From positions 54,921 to 118,920 of the forward strand of contig NZ_FOAO01000017.1 of NCBI RefSeq assembly GCF_900109665.1: a stretch of DNA of 64,000 nt, written 5' to 3'. The DNA comes from Blastococcus sp. DSM 46786 (GTDB taxonomy: Bacteria; Actinomycetota; Actinomycetes; Mycobacteriales; Geodermatophilaceae). Both the position numbers and the translations under genes were made by a program. Each line of letters opens with the position of its first letter. Position 1 is the stretch's first letter. Below the pieces are notes generated by a model that saw only the letters and a list, made by a program, of their open reading frames with translations, was not told the DNA's origin and made no database searches. This document shows positions 8,024 to 17,062 of this stretch, piece by piece.

Positions 8024-8998
8024 ATGTCCGCGCCCACCCTGGATCGATCCGCGACCGGGAGCCCCGACGAGGCCACCCTGCAGGAGCAGTTCGACGCGAC
8101 GATCGCCGCCGACCGGCGCATCGAGCCGCGGGACTGGATGCCCGAGGGCTACCGGAAGACGCTCGTGCGGCAGGTCGCCCAGCACGCGCACTCGGAGATC
8201 ATCGGCATGCAGCCCGAGGGTGACTGGCTGCTGGCCGCGCCCAGCCTGCGGCGCAAGGCGGTGCTGCTGGCCAAGGTGCAGGACGAGGCGGGGCACGGGC
8301 TCTACCTGTACTCGGCGGCCGAGACCCTCGGGGCCGACCGCGCCGACCTCACCGACAAGCTGATCGAGGGGCGGCAGAAGTACAGCTCCATCTTCAACTA
8401 CCCGACGCCGGCCTACGCCGACGTCGGGGTGATCGGGTGGCTGGTCGACGGCGCGGCGATCTGCAACCAGGTGCCGCTGTGCCGCTCCTCCTACGGGCCC
8501 TACGCCCGGGCGATGATCCGGGTCTGCAAGGAGGAGTCCTTCCACCAGCGGCAGGGCTACGAGCTGCTGATGACGATGATGCGCGGCACCGACGAGCAGC
8601 GGGCGATGGTGCAGGACGCCGTCGACCGCTGGTGGTGGCCCTCGCTGATGATGTTCGGCCCGCCGGACGACGAGAGCCCCAACACCGCGCAGTCGATGGC
8701 GTGGGGCATCAAGCGGCACACCAACGACGAGCTGCGCCAGCGCTTCGTGGACATGACGGTGCCCCAGGCGCAGGCCCTCGGCGTCACGCTGCCCGACCCG
8801 GACCTCGCCTGGGACGCCGACAGCGGGCACTGGCGGTTCGGCGCGATCGACTGGGAGGAGTTCCGCCGCGTGCTCGCCGGCGACGGGCCGAAGAACGCCG
8901 AGCGCATCGCCCGCCGGCGGGCGGCGCGGGACGACAACGCCTGGGTGGTCGAGGCGGCCACCGCCTACGCCCGCAAGCACGAGCGGGGTGCGGCGTGA
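8024..8998 (+). CDS. paaA: 1,2-phenylacetyl-CoA epoxidase, catalytic subunit PaaA
   Basis: A 324-residue four-helix diiron protein. The iron-ligand pattern is visible: the ExxH of QDEAGHG (E88, H91) and a second [14 protein letters not shown] segment (around 170-183). PaaA forms the oxygen-activating subunit of the PaaABCE complex that epoxidises the aromatic ring of phenylacetyl-CoA using NADPH and O2. ATG 8024 follows an AGGAG site. It is the first gene of paaABCDE; the stop overlaps the paaB GTG. Confidence 0.95.
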   Translation: MSAPTLDRSATGSPDEATLQEQFDATIAADRRIEPRDWMPEGYRKTLVRQVAQHAHSEIIGMQPEGDWLLAAPSLRRKAVLLAKVQDEAGHGLYLYSAAETLGADRADLTDKLIEGRQKYSSIFNYPTPAYADVGVIGWLVDGAAICNQVPLCRSSYGPYARAMIRVCKEESFHQRQGYELLMTMMRGTDEQRAMVQDAVDRWWWPSLMMFGPPDDESPNTAQSMAWGIKRHTNDELRQRFVDMTVPQAQALGVTLPDPDLAWDADSGHWRFGAIDWEEFRRVLAGDGPKNAERIARRRAARDDNAWVVEAATAYARKHERGAA

Positions 8999-9360
8999 GC
9001 GAGGTGACCGCCGAGGGCGGGCACGGCGCGATCCCGACCGGGCCGGAGGTGCCGGTGCAGCCGCGCGCCCGCGCGGTGCAGCGGGACTGGCCGCTGTACG
9101 AGGTGTTCGTCCGCGGCAAGCGCGGGCTCAACCACGTGCACGTGGGCTCGCTGCACGCCCCCGACGACGAGATGGCGATCGACGCCGCCCGCGACCTGTA
9201 CACCCGGCGCAACGAGGGCGTCAGCATCTGGGTGGTCCGGGCCGTCGACATCACCGCCTCGAGCCCCGACGAGAAGGACCCGCTGTTCGCCCCCAGCGGC
9301 GACAAGGTCTACCGCCACCCGACGTTCTACGAGATCCCGGACGGCGTCCCGCACATCTGA
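8995..9360 (+). CDS. paaB: 1,2-phenylacetyl-CoA epoxidase subunit PaaB
   Basis: A 121-residue subunit from GTG 8995 (GTGA overlap with paaA). The core [20 protein letters not shown], the DLYTRR segment and the VWVVRA-type strand match PaaB, which bridges the catalytic PaaAC heterodimers within the epoxidase complex. An N-terminal extension of about 30 residues rich in Gly/Pro precedes the core, as is common in actinobacterial homologues. Confidence 0.93.
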   Translation: MSEVTAEGGHGAIPTGPEVPVQPRARAVQRDWPLYEVFVRGKRGLNHVHVGSLHAPDDEMAIDAARDLYTRRNEGVSIWVVRAVDITASSPDEKDPLFAPSGDKVYRHPTFYEIPDGVPHI

Positions 9361-9365
9361 AAGGA

Positions 9366-9420
9366 CCCCCTCTCCGCCCACCACCGCTCGTACCTCGCGG
9401 CGCCGGGCCCTGAGAGGGGG
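9366..9420. repeat. Inverted repeat/hairpin in the paaB-paaC gap
   Basis: Nine-base perfect arms CCCCCTCTC (9366-9374) and GAGAGGGGG (9412-9420) enclose a GC-rich 37-nt loop. It lies in the only non-coding gap (78 bp) inside paaABCDE. It could cap the 3' end of a paaAB message or slow transcription, and resembles a dispersed palindromic intergenic element rather than a standard terminator. Confidence 0.5.
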
Positions 9421-9438
9421 CCGCCCACGGAGGCCACC

Positions 9439-10347
9439 TTGCACGAAGAAACCGTGTACGACGCGTTGACCAACGCGCACGGGGAAGCGGGGCACTGGGC
9501 GTTCGGCACCGGGTTCGACGACCCGCTGGCCGGCGTCGACACCACCGTGCCCGACGGCATCGACCCCGCCGACCTCGGCGCGTACTGCCTGATGCTCGGC
9601 GACGACGCCCTCGTGCTCGCCCAGCGGCTGACGCAGTGGATCACCCGCGCGCCCGAGCTCGAGGAGGAGGTGGCGATCGGCAACATCGCGCTGGACCTGC
9701 TCGGCCAGGCCCGGCTGCTGCTGGCCCGCGCCGGCTCCGTCGGCGTGCTCGGCCGCTCCCGCGAGCAGGCCACCGCGACCATCCCCGACGAGGACGCGCT
9801 CGCCTACTTCCGTGACGTCGACGAGTTCCGCAGCACCGCGCTCGTCGCCGCACCCGACGCGGACTTCGCGCAGGCCGTCGTCCGGCTGGTGGCCGCCTCC
9901 ACCGTGCGGCTCGCGGTGTTCACCCGGCTGCGCTCCTCCCGCGACCCGGTGCTCGCCGCGATCGCCGCCAAGGGCGTGCACGAGCTGGCCTACCACCGCG
10001 ACCACGCCGCGCGCTGGGTGCTGCGCCTCGGCGACGGCACCGAGGAGTCGCACCGGCGCGCCCGGTCCGCCGTCGAGGCGGTGTGGCCGCTGCTCGCCGA
10101 CCTGTTCACCGCCACCGACGTCGAGGAGCGGCTGGCCGCGGCCGGTGTCGCCGTCGACCCGGCCGCGGTGCGCGACGAGGTGCGGGACGTGCTCACCCAG
10201 GTGCTCGAGCGGGCCACGCTCCCCGTGCCCGCGTGGCCCGCCGGCGCGCCGCCCCGCGGGCGCCTCGGAGAGCACGGGCCGGAGCTCGCCGAGCTGCTCG
10301 GCATCCTCCAGGGGCTGGCCCGGCAGCACCCGGCGGCGACCTGGTGA
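9439..10347 (+). CDS. paaC: 1,2-phenylacetyl-CoA epoxidase, structural subunit PaaC
   Basis: A 302-residue paralogue of PaaA that lacks its iron site and scaffolds the catalytic subunit. The segments CLMLGDDALVLAQRLTQWITRAPELEEEVAIGNIALDLLGQAR and YHRDHAARWVLRLGDGTEESHRR are diagnostic (quoted here only in part by position: about 54-97 and 184-206). The start is TTG 9439, chosen because GGAGG sits eight bases upstream; an in-frame GTG at 9454 is the alternative. The stop overlaps the paaD start. Confidence 0.92.
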   Translation: MHEETVYDALTNAHGEAGHWAFGTGFDDPLAGVDTTVPDGIDPADLGAYCLMLGDDALVLAQRLTQWITRAPELEEEVAIGNIALDLLGQARLLLARAGSVGVLGRSREQATATIPDEDALAYFRDVDEFRSTALVAAPDADFAQAVVRLVAASTVRLAVFTRLRSSRDPVLAAIAAKGVHELAYHRDHAARWVLRLGDGTEESHRRARSAVEAVWPLLADLFTATDVEERLAAAGVAVDPAAVRDEVRDVLTQVLERATLPVPAWPAGAPPRGRLGEHGPELAELLGILQGLARQHPAATW

Positions 10348-10850
10348 GCGCCGTGCCCACCGATCCACGCACCGTCGCCGAGCAGGTCACCGACCCCGAG
10401 CTGCCCACGCTGACGCTGGCCGACCTGGGCGTGCTGCGCGACGTCCGCACCGGGGACGACGGCGCCGTCGTCGTCGAGATCACGCCCACCTACTCCGGCT
10501 GCCCCGCGATGGGCGTGATGCGCGCCGACCTGCTGAGGGCGCTGCACGAGGCCGGCTTCGACGACGTCGACGTCCGCACGGTCCTCTCCCCCGCCTGGAC
10601 CAGCGACTGGATCAGCGCCGAGGGCCGCCGCAAGCTCGCTGCCGCCGGCATCGCGCCGCCGGGCAGCGCACCGGTGCGCCCGGACGGGCCCGTCCCGCTG
10701 CAGCTCGGCCCGCCCCGGCGCACCGCGGCCTGCCCGCTGTGCGGCTCCGCCGACACCGAGGAGCTGTCGGAGTTCGGGTCGACCGCGTGCAAGGCGCTGC
10801 GCCGCTGCCGCAGCTGCCGCGAGCCGTTCGAGCACGTCAAGGAGATCTAG
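10344..10850 (+). CDS. paaD: Phenylacetate degradation Fe-S maturation protein PaaD
   Basis: A 168-residue protein from GTG 10344. The N-terminal part is a DUF59/MIP18-type domain (DPELPTLTLADLGVLRDV, then TPTYSGCPAM), related to SufT-like iron-sulfur assembly factors. The C-terminus has a zinc-ribbon-like pair of Cys motifs (CPLC and CRSC) with the conserved FGSTACKA between them. PaaD is thought to help assemble the [2Fe-2S] cluster of PaaE. It is coupled to paaC and paaE by overlaps. Confidence 0.93.
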   Translation: MSAVPTDPRTVAEQVTDPELPTLTLADLGVLRDVRTGDDGAVVVEITPTYSGCPAMGVMRADLLRALHEAGFDDVDVRTVLSPAWTSDWISAEGRRKLAAAGIAPPGSAPVRPDGPVPLQLGPPRRTAACPLCGSADTEELSEFGSTACKALRRCRSCREPFEHVKEI

Positions 10851-11926
10851 TGAGCGCACCGACCCGCCGCCGGCCGCAGTTCCACCCGCTCACCGTGGCG
10901 CGGGTCGAGCGGCTCACCGACGACGCCGTGGCGGTCACCTTCGACGTGCCCCCGGAGCTGACCGCCGACTACGCCTTCTCACCCGGGCAGGCGCTCACCC
11001 TGCGCCGGGTCGACGGCGGGCGGGACGAGCGCCGCTCCTACTCGATCTGCGCGCCCGTGGGCGCCGCCCCGCGGGTCGGCGTCCGCGAGGTGCCGGGCGG
11101 CTTCTTCTCCTCCTGGCTGGTGCACGAGGTGCGCCCGGGCGACCGGATCGACGTGCTGCCCCCCTCGGGCACCTTCACCGCCGACCTGTCGACGCCCGGC
11201 GACCACGTCTTCGTCGTGGCCGGCTCCGGGATCACCCCGGCGCTCTCGCTGGCCGGCACGGTCCTGGGGGACGGCAGATCGACCGTCACCGTCTTCTACG
11301 GCAACCGGCGCACCAACACCGTCATGTTCGCCGACGAGCTCGCCGACCTGAAGGACCGCCACGGGCCCCGGCTGCAGCTGGTGCACGTGCTCTCCCGCGA
11401 GCCGCGCGACGCCGAGCTGACCAGCGGCCGGCTGGACGGGCAGCGGCTGCGCGCGCTGGTCGGCAACCTGGTCGACGCCCCGCACGTGGACCACTGGTGG
11501 CTGTGCGGCCCGCACGGGATGGTCACCGACGCCCGCGCACTGCTGGCCGAGCTCGGCGTCCCGCCGGAGCGGATGCACCAGGAGCTGTTCTACGTCGACG
11601 ACGTCCCGCCGGAGCCGGTCCGCGGCGACGAGGAGACGGTCGAGGGTCCCAGCGCCCAGGTGACCGTCGTCCTCGACGGCCGCTCCACCACCCTGGCCCT
11701 CCCTCGCGGTGAGGCCGTCCTCGACTCCGCCCAGCGGGTGCGGTCGGACCTGCCGTTCGCCTGCAAGGGCGGCGTCTGCGGCACCTGCCGGGCGCGGGTG
11801 ACCGCCGGTGCGGTGGAGATGCGGCGCAACTACGCGCTCGAGCCCGCGGAGGTGGAGGCCGGCTACGTGCTCACCTGCCAGTCGCTGCCCGTCTCCGACG
11901 AGATCACGGTCGACTTCGACGCCTGA
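10850..11926 (+). CDS. paaE: 1,2-phenylacetyl-CoA epoxidase reductase PaaE
   Basis: A 358-residue electron-transfer subunit. An FAD-binding domain with RRSYSICAP precedes an NAD(P)-binding domain with VAGSGITPALSL, and a C-terminal plant-type [2Fe-2S] ferredoxin domain shows Cys at CKGGVCGTC and a fourth Cys in LTCQS. It passes electrons from NADPH to the diiron centre of PaaA. GTG 10850 shares one base with the paaD TAG stop. It is the last gene of the operon. Confidence 0.94.
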   Translation: MSAPTRRRPQFHPLTVARVERLTDDAVAVTFDVPPELTADYAFSPGQALTLRRVDGGRDERRSYSICAPVGAAPRVGVREVPGGFFSSWLVHEVRPGDRIDVLPPSGTFTADLSTPGDHVFVVAGSGITPALSLAGTVLGDGRSTVTVFYGNRRTNTVMFADELADLKDRHGPRLQLVHVLSREPRDAELTSGRLDGQRLRALVGNLVDAPHVDHWWLCGPHGMVTDARALLAELGVPPERMHQELFYVDDVPPEPVRGDEETVEGPSAQVTVVLDGRSTTLALPRGEAVLDSAQRVRSDLPFACKGGVCGTCRARVTAGAVEMRRNYALEPAEVEAGYVLTCQSLPVSDEITVDFDA

Positions 11927-11938
11927 GTGCCGGGCCGG

Positions 11939-12733
11939 TCACCCGCCGACCTGCACCTCGACCTCGTCGCCGTCGAAGGAGCGGTGCCCCGCGGCGGGCA
12001 GCGCCTCGAGCAGCGGGTCGCGGTAGCACCAGGCGGCGTCCTCGAACCGGCGCCCGTCGACGACGACGTGCTCGTAGGTCGCCACTCCCTTGTACGGGCA
12101 CACCGACGTCGTCGGGCTCTCCGCCAGGACGCCGTCGGCGACGTCGGCCCCGGGCACGTACCAGCGCACCGGCAGCCCCGTCTCGAACACTGCGACCGGC
12201 GACCGCGTCTCGGCCACCACCTGACCGCCGACGCGGACGACCACGTGCCGCGAGGAGCGCCGGGCGTCGACCCGGTGGAACGGGTCGCGGGGATGGCCGA
12301 TCATCTGCTCGTCCTCGATCCACCAGGAGTCCACGCGCTCCGGGTAGAAGGAGAGCAGGCCGGCCAGCGGCGGGCAGCCGGCCACGGGCTCCGGGTACGA
12401 CCAGGCGGCGTCCTCGACGCGGCGCCCGTCGACCTCCAGGTGCCAGTAGCGGGCCTCGCCCTTGAACGGGCAGGTGGTGCGCGTCTCGCTGGGCACGAGC
12501 AGGCCGGGCGTGACGTCGTCCTCGGGGAGGTACCAGCGCGGGAGCAGGCCGGTCTCGTGCAGCAGCACCGCCCGGGTGGTGTCGACCACCGTCCGGTCGG
12601 CCAGCACGCCGCGGATGCGCTCCTCCAGCGGGTGCGTGTAGACGGCGTGGGCGGGCAGCGCCGACCACAGATCGCCGTTGAGCTGCCCCTCCGAGGGGCG
12701 GGCGAGCGGGCCGGTGCCGAGGGTCAGCGACAT
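11939..12733 (-). CDS. Protein with two DUF427 domains
   Basis: A 264-residue protein from ATG 12733 that contains two copies of the DUF427 fold. The first copy (about 35-130) has LLPRWYLPEDDV, CPFKGEARYWHL and EDAAWSYPEPV; the second (about 165-260) has LPVRWYVPGADV, CPYKGVATYEHV and EDAAWCYRDPL. Each CPxKG block and the paired Trp/Tyr residues are typical. The biochemical role of DUF427 proteins is not known to me. The -10 hexamer TACCGT ends seven bases before the ATG, suggesting a leaderless message. It is convergent with paaE, only 12 bp apart. Confidence 0.85.
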   Translation of the reverse strand: MSLTLGTGPLARPSEGQLNGDLWSALPAHAVYTHPLEERIRGVLADRTVVDTTRAVLLHETGLLPRWYLPEDDVTPGLLVPSETRTTCPFKGEARYWHLEVDGRRVEDAAWSYPEPVAGCPPLAGLLSFYPERVDSWWIEDEQMIGHPRDPFHRVDARRSSRHVVVRVGGQVVAETRSPVAVFETGLPVRWYVPGADVADGVLAESPTTSVCPYKGVATYEHVVVDGRRFEDAAWCYRDPLLEALPAAGHRSFDGDEVEVQVGG

Positions 12734-12739
12734 GGGTCG

Positions 12740-12745
12740 ACGGTA
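12740..12745 (-). promoter_or_regulatory. -10 hexamer for leaderless DUF427 gene
   Basis: TACCGT on the minus strand, followed by six bases (CGACCC) and then the ATG at 12733. That spacing puts the transcript start at or next to the start codon, and no Shine-Dalgarno sequence is present. Confidence 0.5.
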
Positions 12746-12862
12746 GGCGCGGTCACTGGTCCCCGCCCGGTCACTCGGTCCGCCGGAGCGCCCCCGGCGA
12801 CGGTTCCGGTGCCTCTCTCGTCGACGTCGTTCCTGGAATGTCGAGCTGTTAGTGGCTGGATG

Positions 12863-13363
12863 TTGGGCATAACGGCCGACGTCCTGCGGCACACCGACGG
12901 CGACGGGAGCCCGTTTCGTCGACGTCGTCCTGAACGAGGCGGAGCAGAAGGGCACCGGACGGTGGACCGTCCAGTCGGTACTGGATCTGGGCGTGCCGAC
13001 CAGCGGCATCGCCGAGGCGGTCTTCGCCCGGTCCTTGTCGGGCCACCGCGAGCAGCGGTCGGCGGCGCGAAAGGTGCTGACCGGGCCCGGTGCGGCGTGG
13101 GAGGCGCCCCACCGGCAGCAGTCCGTCGACGATGTCCGGCGGGCGCTCTACGCGTCGAAGGTGGTCGCCTACGCCCAGGGATTCGACCAGATCGCCGAGA
13201 GCGCTGAGGAGAACGCGCCTACTACGATGGCCTGCGGGCCGAACGCCTCCCCGCGGCGCTCGTGCAGGTGCTGCGGCACCGGTTCGGCTCGCACGGCTAC
13301 GAGCGGGTCGACCGCGAGGGCAGGTTCCACACCCGCTGGTCCGACGACCGCAGCGAGGTGAAC
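12863..13363 (+). pseudogene. gnd: Decayed 6-phosphogluconate dehydrogenase (gnd) remnant
   Basis: Three reading-frame pieces line up with the C-terminal half of Gnd. Frame A gives LGITADVLRHTDGDGSP (12863-12913). Frame B gives FVDVVLNEAEQKGTGRWTV..., then GIAEAVFARSLSGH and DVRRALYASKVVAYAQGFDQIA (about 12918-13195). Frame C gives YYDGLRAERLPAAL, RFGSHGYERVDREG and FHTRWSDDRSEVN (about 13220-13363). Between B and C roughly 70 residues of a normal Gnd are missing. The N-terminal NADP-binding half is absent. The gene is therefore dead: truncated 5', two frame changes and an internal deletion. It marks the left border of an accessory segment. Confidence 0.88.
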
Positions 13364-13451
13364 TGCGCTGATGCTCGCCCGGGCCGAAGGGACGGCGGCC
13401 ATCCCCGGGAACCGCTGCTGCGCCTCGGCATCCCGGAATGCGGCCTACGGG

Positions 13452-15491
13452 TCAGACGTGATCGCGCGGGATCGTGCGCTCCCAGTTGAGCGAGGCGACC
13501 CGCTTGTCGTCGTCGTAGGCGTCCAGTTCGGCGTACAGGCGGAAGTCGCGCGGGGTCGACGTCATGACCGTCCGGGTCACCGTCCGTACGTTCCACTCGC
13601 CTCGGCGGAAGCCCATGGCCCAGCGCGTCTCACCGCGGATCGATCCGAAGTCATCGGCGACCGAGCTGTAGCGCTCCTCCGCTCTGCGTGTCACCTCCAG
13701 GCCGATGTCGTCGATCCGCGCGACGCCCAGGTCGTTGACGACCTCCAGCGCGGATTCGTAGCCGATCAGGTCCCTGGTCACCTGCCACCGGTGCTCCCCG
13801 GGCCGAAGCTGCGTCACGGAGATCGGCTCAGCCCCCTCCGGCGGGCCGAACGGCTGCGCCGAGACCTCGTCGGACTCCTGGAGCGGTCGGGTCGGCAGGA
13901 GCAGCCGGCTGGCCGACGTCAGCACCTCCAGCCGGACCGGCTCCGGCGACGGCCACGCCAGCGGCCAGTACGACGTGGAGACCGAGAGCCGGATGCGGTG
14001 CCCGGCCGCGAAGGCGTGCGCGACGCCGTTCATGCGGACGGCGACGCGGTAGCACTGGCCCGGTACGAGCGGCTGCGGGTTCGCGTGCCCGTCGCGGTGG
14101 GTGAGGTTGAGCAGGCCGTAGGTGACCCGCGTCGCCCGCCCGTCCGGCGCGACGTCGGAGAGGCGGACGGCCACCATCGCGTCGGGCCGGCTGGCGGTGA
14201 CCTCGAGCTCGGCCAGCGGCGCGCCGAGGATCTCGTGCTTCTCCACGAGCACGTCGCTGTCGAACACCAGCGACCCGCCGTCCTCCTCCCGCTGGTCGTA
14301 GGGCAGATCGGGAGGGGCGTTGTACGAGCACCACTTGCCGGCGAACTGGCCCACCGACAGCGGCGACTCCACGCTCAGCCGTTCCTCGGCCACCGCGTCG
14401 TCCGGGGCAGCGATCCGGTTGCGCCCCAGCGGGTGCGCGACCTCCTCGACGTGCGGTGAGGGCCAGCTCGGCTCGCCGACCCAGCGGCCCGGGCGGTCCT
14501 GGTAAGCGGTGAGCGGGGGCACGCTGTCCTGCATCCAGACCCGCAGCATCGGCGCGTCCATCACGTCGTTGTCGATCCCCTTGAGCCAGCGGTCCCACCA
14601 CCGGACCATCTCCTGGAGGAAGCCGATCGCCGGCCCCGGCTGACCAAGATGCGGGTACTTGTGCGACCACGGGCCGATCAGGCCCTGCCGCGGGACGTCG
14701 AGGTGCTCGATCATGCGGAAGACGGCGTTGGAGTAGCCGTCCGCCCAGCCGCTCACGGCCAGCACGGGACACTCGACGTCCGAGTAGTCCTCGCAGATCG
14801 AGCCGTGCTCCCAGTACGCGTCGCGCGTCTGGTGGCGCAGCCACTCGTCCAGCCAGAGCCCGCTGCCGTTCAAGCGGTCTCGCCACATCTCCCGCCAGCG
14901 GTCGCCGACCAGCTCCGGGTCGGGGGGGCTCGACGTGTAGGCGAACATCGTGGAGGCCCACGACAGGTTGTCGCTGAGCAGGCACCCGCCCATGTAGTGG
15001 ACGTCGTCGGCGTAGCGGTCGTCCGTGGAGCAGACGGTCACGATCGCGCCCAGCCCGGGCGGCCGGCGCGCTGCGACCTGCAGTGCGTTGAAGCCGCCCC
15101 ACGAGATGCCCATCATCCCGGTGGTCCCGTTGCACCACGGCTGCTGGCCGAGCCAGGCGAGCACGGTCTCGGCGTCGAGCAGTTCCTGCTCCAGGTACTC
15201 GTCGGTCAGCACCCCCTCGGAGTCGCCGCTGCCCCGCAGATCGACCCGCACGCACGCGTACCCGTGCCCGGCCATGTACGGGTGGTGGATCGAGTCGCGA
15301 TAGGCGGTCAGGTCGCGCTTGCGGTACGGGATGAACTCCAGGACGGCCGGGACGGGCCGGTCGTCGGACTCGCTCGCTCGCCAGATGCGGGCGGCCAGCC
15401 GGGTGCCGTCGGCCATCGGGATCCAGACGTGCTCGTCCTCCACGACGTCGTGCGGGAGCTCCTGCACCGCCCGCAGTGCCGCGTCAGCCAC
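13452..15491 (-). CDS. CocE/NonD family alpha/beta hydrolase (X-Pro dipeptidyl-peptidase S15-like)
   Basis: A 679-residue protein from GTG 15491. The N-terminal alpha/beta-hydrolase domain has the nucleophile motif GISWGG (Ser130), Asp251 in GWADGYS and His277 in GPWSHKYPH, giving a complete catalytic triad. The oxyanion Tyr region is IPYRKRD. The C-terminal part (about 330-679) is the jelly-roll domain of CocE/S15 enzymes. Family members hydrolyse esters or amides such as cocaine, cephalosporin esters or X-Pro peptides. Its start overlaps the ATP-grasp gene by 8 bp, so the two are made together; the substrate may be an amide or ester product of that ligase. No signal peptide is seen, so it is probably cytoplasmic. 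Confidence 0.88.
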   Translation of the reverse strand: MADAALRAVQELPHDVVEDEHVWIPMADGTRLAARIWRASESDDRPVPAVLEFIPYRKRDLTAYRDSIHHPYMAGHGYACVRVDLRGSGDSEGVLTDEYLEQELLDAETVLAWLGQQPWCNGTTGMMGISWGGFNALQVAARRPPGLGAIVTVCSTDDRYADDVHYMGGCLLSDNLSWASTMFAYTSSPPDPELVGDRWREMWRDRLNGSGLWLDEWLRHQTRDAYWEHGSICEDYSDVECPVLAVSGWADGYSNAVFRMIEHLDVPRQGLIGPWSHKYPHLGQPGPAIGFLQEMVRWWDRWLKGIDNDVMDAPMLRVWMQDSVPPLTAYQDRPGRWVGEPSWPSPHVEEVAHPLGRNRIAAPDDAVAEERLSVESPLSVGQFAGKWCSYNAPPDLPYDQREEDGGSLVFDSDVLVEKHEILGAPLAELEVTASRPDAMVAVRLSDVAPDGRATRVTYGLLNLTHRDGHANPQPLVPGQCYRVAVRMNGVAHAFAAGHRIRLSVSTSYWPLAWPSPEPVRLEVLTSASRLLLPTRPLQESDEVSAQPFGPPEGAEPISVTQLRPGEHRWQVTRDLIGYESALEVVNDLGVARIDDIGLEVTRRAEERYSSVADDFGSIRGETRWAMGFRRGEWNVRTVTRTVMTSTPRDFRLYAELDAYDDDKRVASLNWERTIPRDHV

Positions 15492-16767
15492 GGACTCCGC
15501 CTCCGTCCGTGATCTCGAACGGCAGCAGCGCGACGGCCCGCTCGTACTTCTCGACCAGCTCGGCCTCGTCGCGTGCCCCGATGAACACCTGGGCCAGCTC
15601 GTAGCTGTAGCTGTCCTGCTGCGCGAGCTCGGACAACCGGCCCCCCTGCTGCGCGACCACGCGCACGGTGACCCCCTCGAGCTCCCGCTCGACCCGGGCC
15701 ACGTCCTCCGGCGACGGGCTCCGGGACACCACGCCGTCGTCGAAGGTGCGCAGGTACCACTTGGCCGCGACCCCGTACGCGCCGCCGGTCCGCTCGCCGG
15801 GTGCCCGGCCCAGGGCGAGCTCGACCATGACCTCGTGGTTGCTGACGCCGTCGACGGCCTCGAACATCGTCGCGTGGGACTGCGAGTGCCGCGGGTTCAC
15901 CTCGAGCAGCCGGATGCGGTCACGGTCGGGGTCCCAGAAGTACTCGATGTTGAAGGTGGTCGACTCCAGGCCCAGGTGCTCGATGACTCTCGTCGAGATG
16001 TCCACCAGCCGCGCCCGGACCTGCTCGGGCAACCGGGAGGGGTACTGGTAGCGCAGGAAGCTCGAGGAATCGGGATAGGTCAGCGAGTCGATGATCCCGT
16101 ACACGTGGGCGCGCCCGGCCTGCGCGTAGCCCTCGACCGTGAGCTGCTGCCCGACGGCGGCCTCCTCGGCGAGACAGGCGGTCGCGCCGACCGCCGCGAT
16201 CTCGGGCGGGAGGTCGATCTGGTCGAGCACGAACTCGAACGGCTCCCCGTACTTGTCGATCCCCGCGCGGATCGCGCCGAGGGCCTCGTCCAGTTCCGTG
16301 CGGTCGCCGACGTGGAACGCGAGCTCCGAGGACACGGACTTCACCGGTTTGAGCCAGACGGGGAGGTCCAGACCCGGCGGCAGCTCGTCGTCCCCCTCGA
16401 GGTCCACCAGCGCGAACGCAGGAACCTCGTCGATCACCTTCCGCTGCTCCAGCCGGCTCCAGTACTTGTGCTCGCACTTCACGACGGCCTCGAGCGGAGC
16501 GCTCGGGAGTCCGCGTCGCCGGCACAGGATCGGCACCATCGAGCTGACCGGGAAGTCCCAGTACCCGATGACGGCGTCGATCGGCCCCGCGAAGCTGTCG
16601 AGCCGCTCCTCCGCGCGATCCAGCAGAGCAGGGATGTCGATGTCGTCGATCCCGATGAGCTCGTCCTTGTGGAGCAGTTCGTGGAAGGCGTACTCCTCCT
16701 GCGGGAGATGGGAGAGCGTGTCGAGGTTCAACCGGTCCAGGCCCAGGACGAAGACGTTGGCAGGCAC
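15484..16767 (-). CDS. ATP-grasp domain protein
   Basis: A 427-residue protein from GTG 16767. It has an N-terminal preATP-grasp-like segment (VFVLGLDRLNLDTL; GYWDFPVSSMVPILCRRRGLPS), an ATP-binding region (lysine in EHKYWSRLEQRKVI; LPVWLKPVKSVSSELAF) and the Mg-binding end FNIEYFWDPDRDRIRLLEVNPRHSQS. This EVNPR motif is the hallmark of carboxylate-amine/thiol ligases of the ATP-grasp superfamily. No biotin carboxylase or D-Ala ligase specific motif is obvious, so the acceptor is unknown. It forms a two-gene overlap with the CocE hydrolase. TAGGGC lies six bases before the start codon as a weak -10. Confidence 0.85.
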   Translation of the reverse strand: MPANVFVLGLDRLNLDTLSHLPQEEYAFHELLHKDELIGIDDIDIPALLDRAEERLDSFAGPIDAVIGYWDFPVSSMVPILCRRRGLPSAPLEAVVKCEHKYWSRLEQRKVIDEVPAFALVDLEGDDELPPGLDLPVWLKPVKSVSSELAFHVGDRTELDEALGAIRAGIDKYGEPFEFVLDQIDLPPEIAAVGATACLAEEAAVGQQLTVEGYAQAGRAHVYGIIDSLTYPDSSSFLRYQYPSRLPEQVRARLVDISTRVIEHLGLESTTFNIEYFWDPDRDRIRLLEVNPRHSQSHATMFEAVDGVSNHEVMVELALGRAPGERTGGAYGVAAKWYLRTFDDGVVSRSPSPEDVARVERELEGVTVRVVAQQGGRLSELAQQDSYSYELAQVFIGARDEAELVEKYERAVALLPFEITDGGGVRG

Positions 16768-17062
16768 CCGGTCGCCCTACCCGGGGGTTGGACGGTCACA
16801 CGGCACCGGCGTCACACCCGCGGCAGCGGCGCACTCCGACATGATCGCCATCTCCGCCGCGCTCGCCGGCACAGGTCGCGCACCGCCGAGGCCGACGTCG
16901 TCGCCGGACTGCTCCACCGGGCAGGCACCGGCGAGGTGGCGCCGTGACCGACCGGCTGGCCGGTGGCACCGGCTTGCGGTCCTCCGCGGCCGCCGACGAG
17001 GAGCAGTTCGTCGTCCGCCCGCCCGACCGGCCGTCCTCGCCGCAGGGGTCTAGCGTCGATCC
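16768..17062. other. Divergent intergenic region, no gene seen
   Basis: The 295 bp between the ATP-grasp gene (minus) and the proline-rich ORF (plus) hold no convincing coding frame. Promoter-like elements sit at both ends: TAGGGC near the ATP-grasp start and TAGCGT at 17051-17056. I see no operator palindrome. Confidence 0.4.
17051..17056 (+). promoter_or_regulatory. -10 hexamer for leaderless mini-ORF
   Basis: TAGCGT followed by six bases (CGATCC) and the ATG at 17063. No ribosome site precedes the ATG, consistent with a leaderless transcript. Confidence 0.5.

Noticed and set aside
8437..9360. Plus-strand frame overlapping paaA and paaB as one long gene
   Set aside because: Only the part from GTG 8995 matches PaaB. 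The upstream part is out of frame with PaaA and has no family match.
12723..13009. 5' extension of the DUF427 gene on the minus strand
   Set aside because: Residues upstream of ATG 12733 run antisense through the gnd remnant and have no DUF427 similarity. The -10 at 12740-12745 supports the shorter start.
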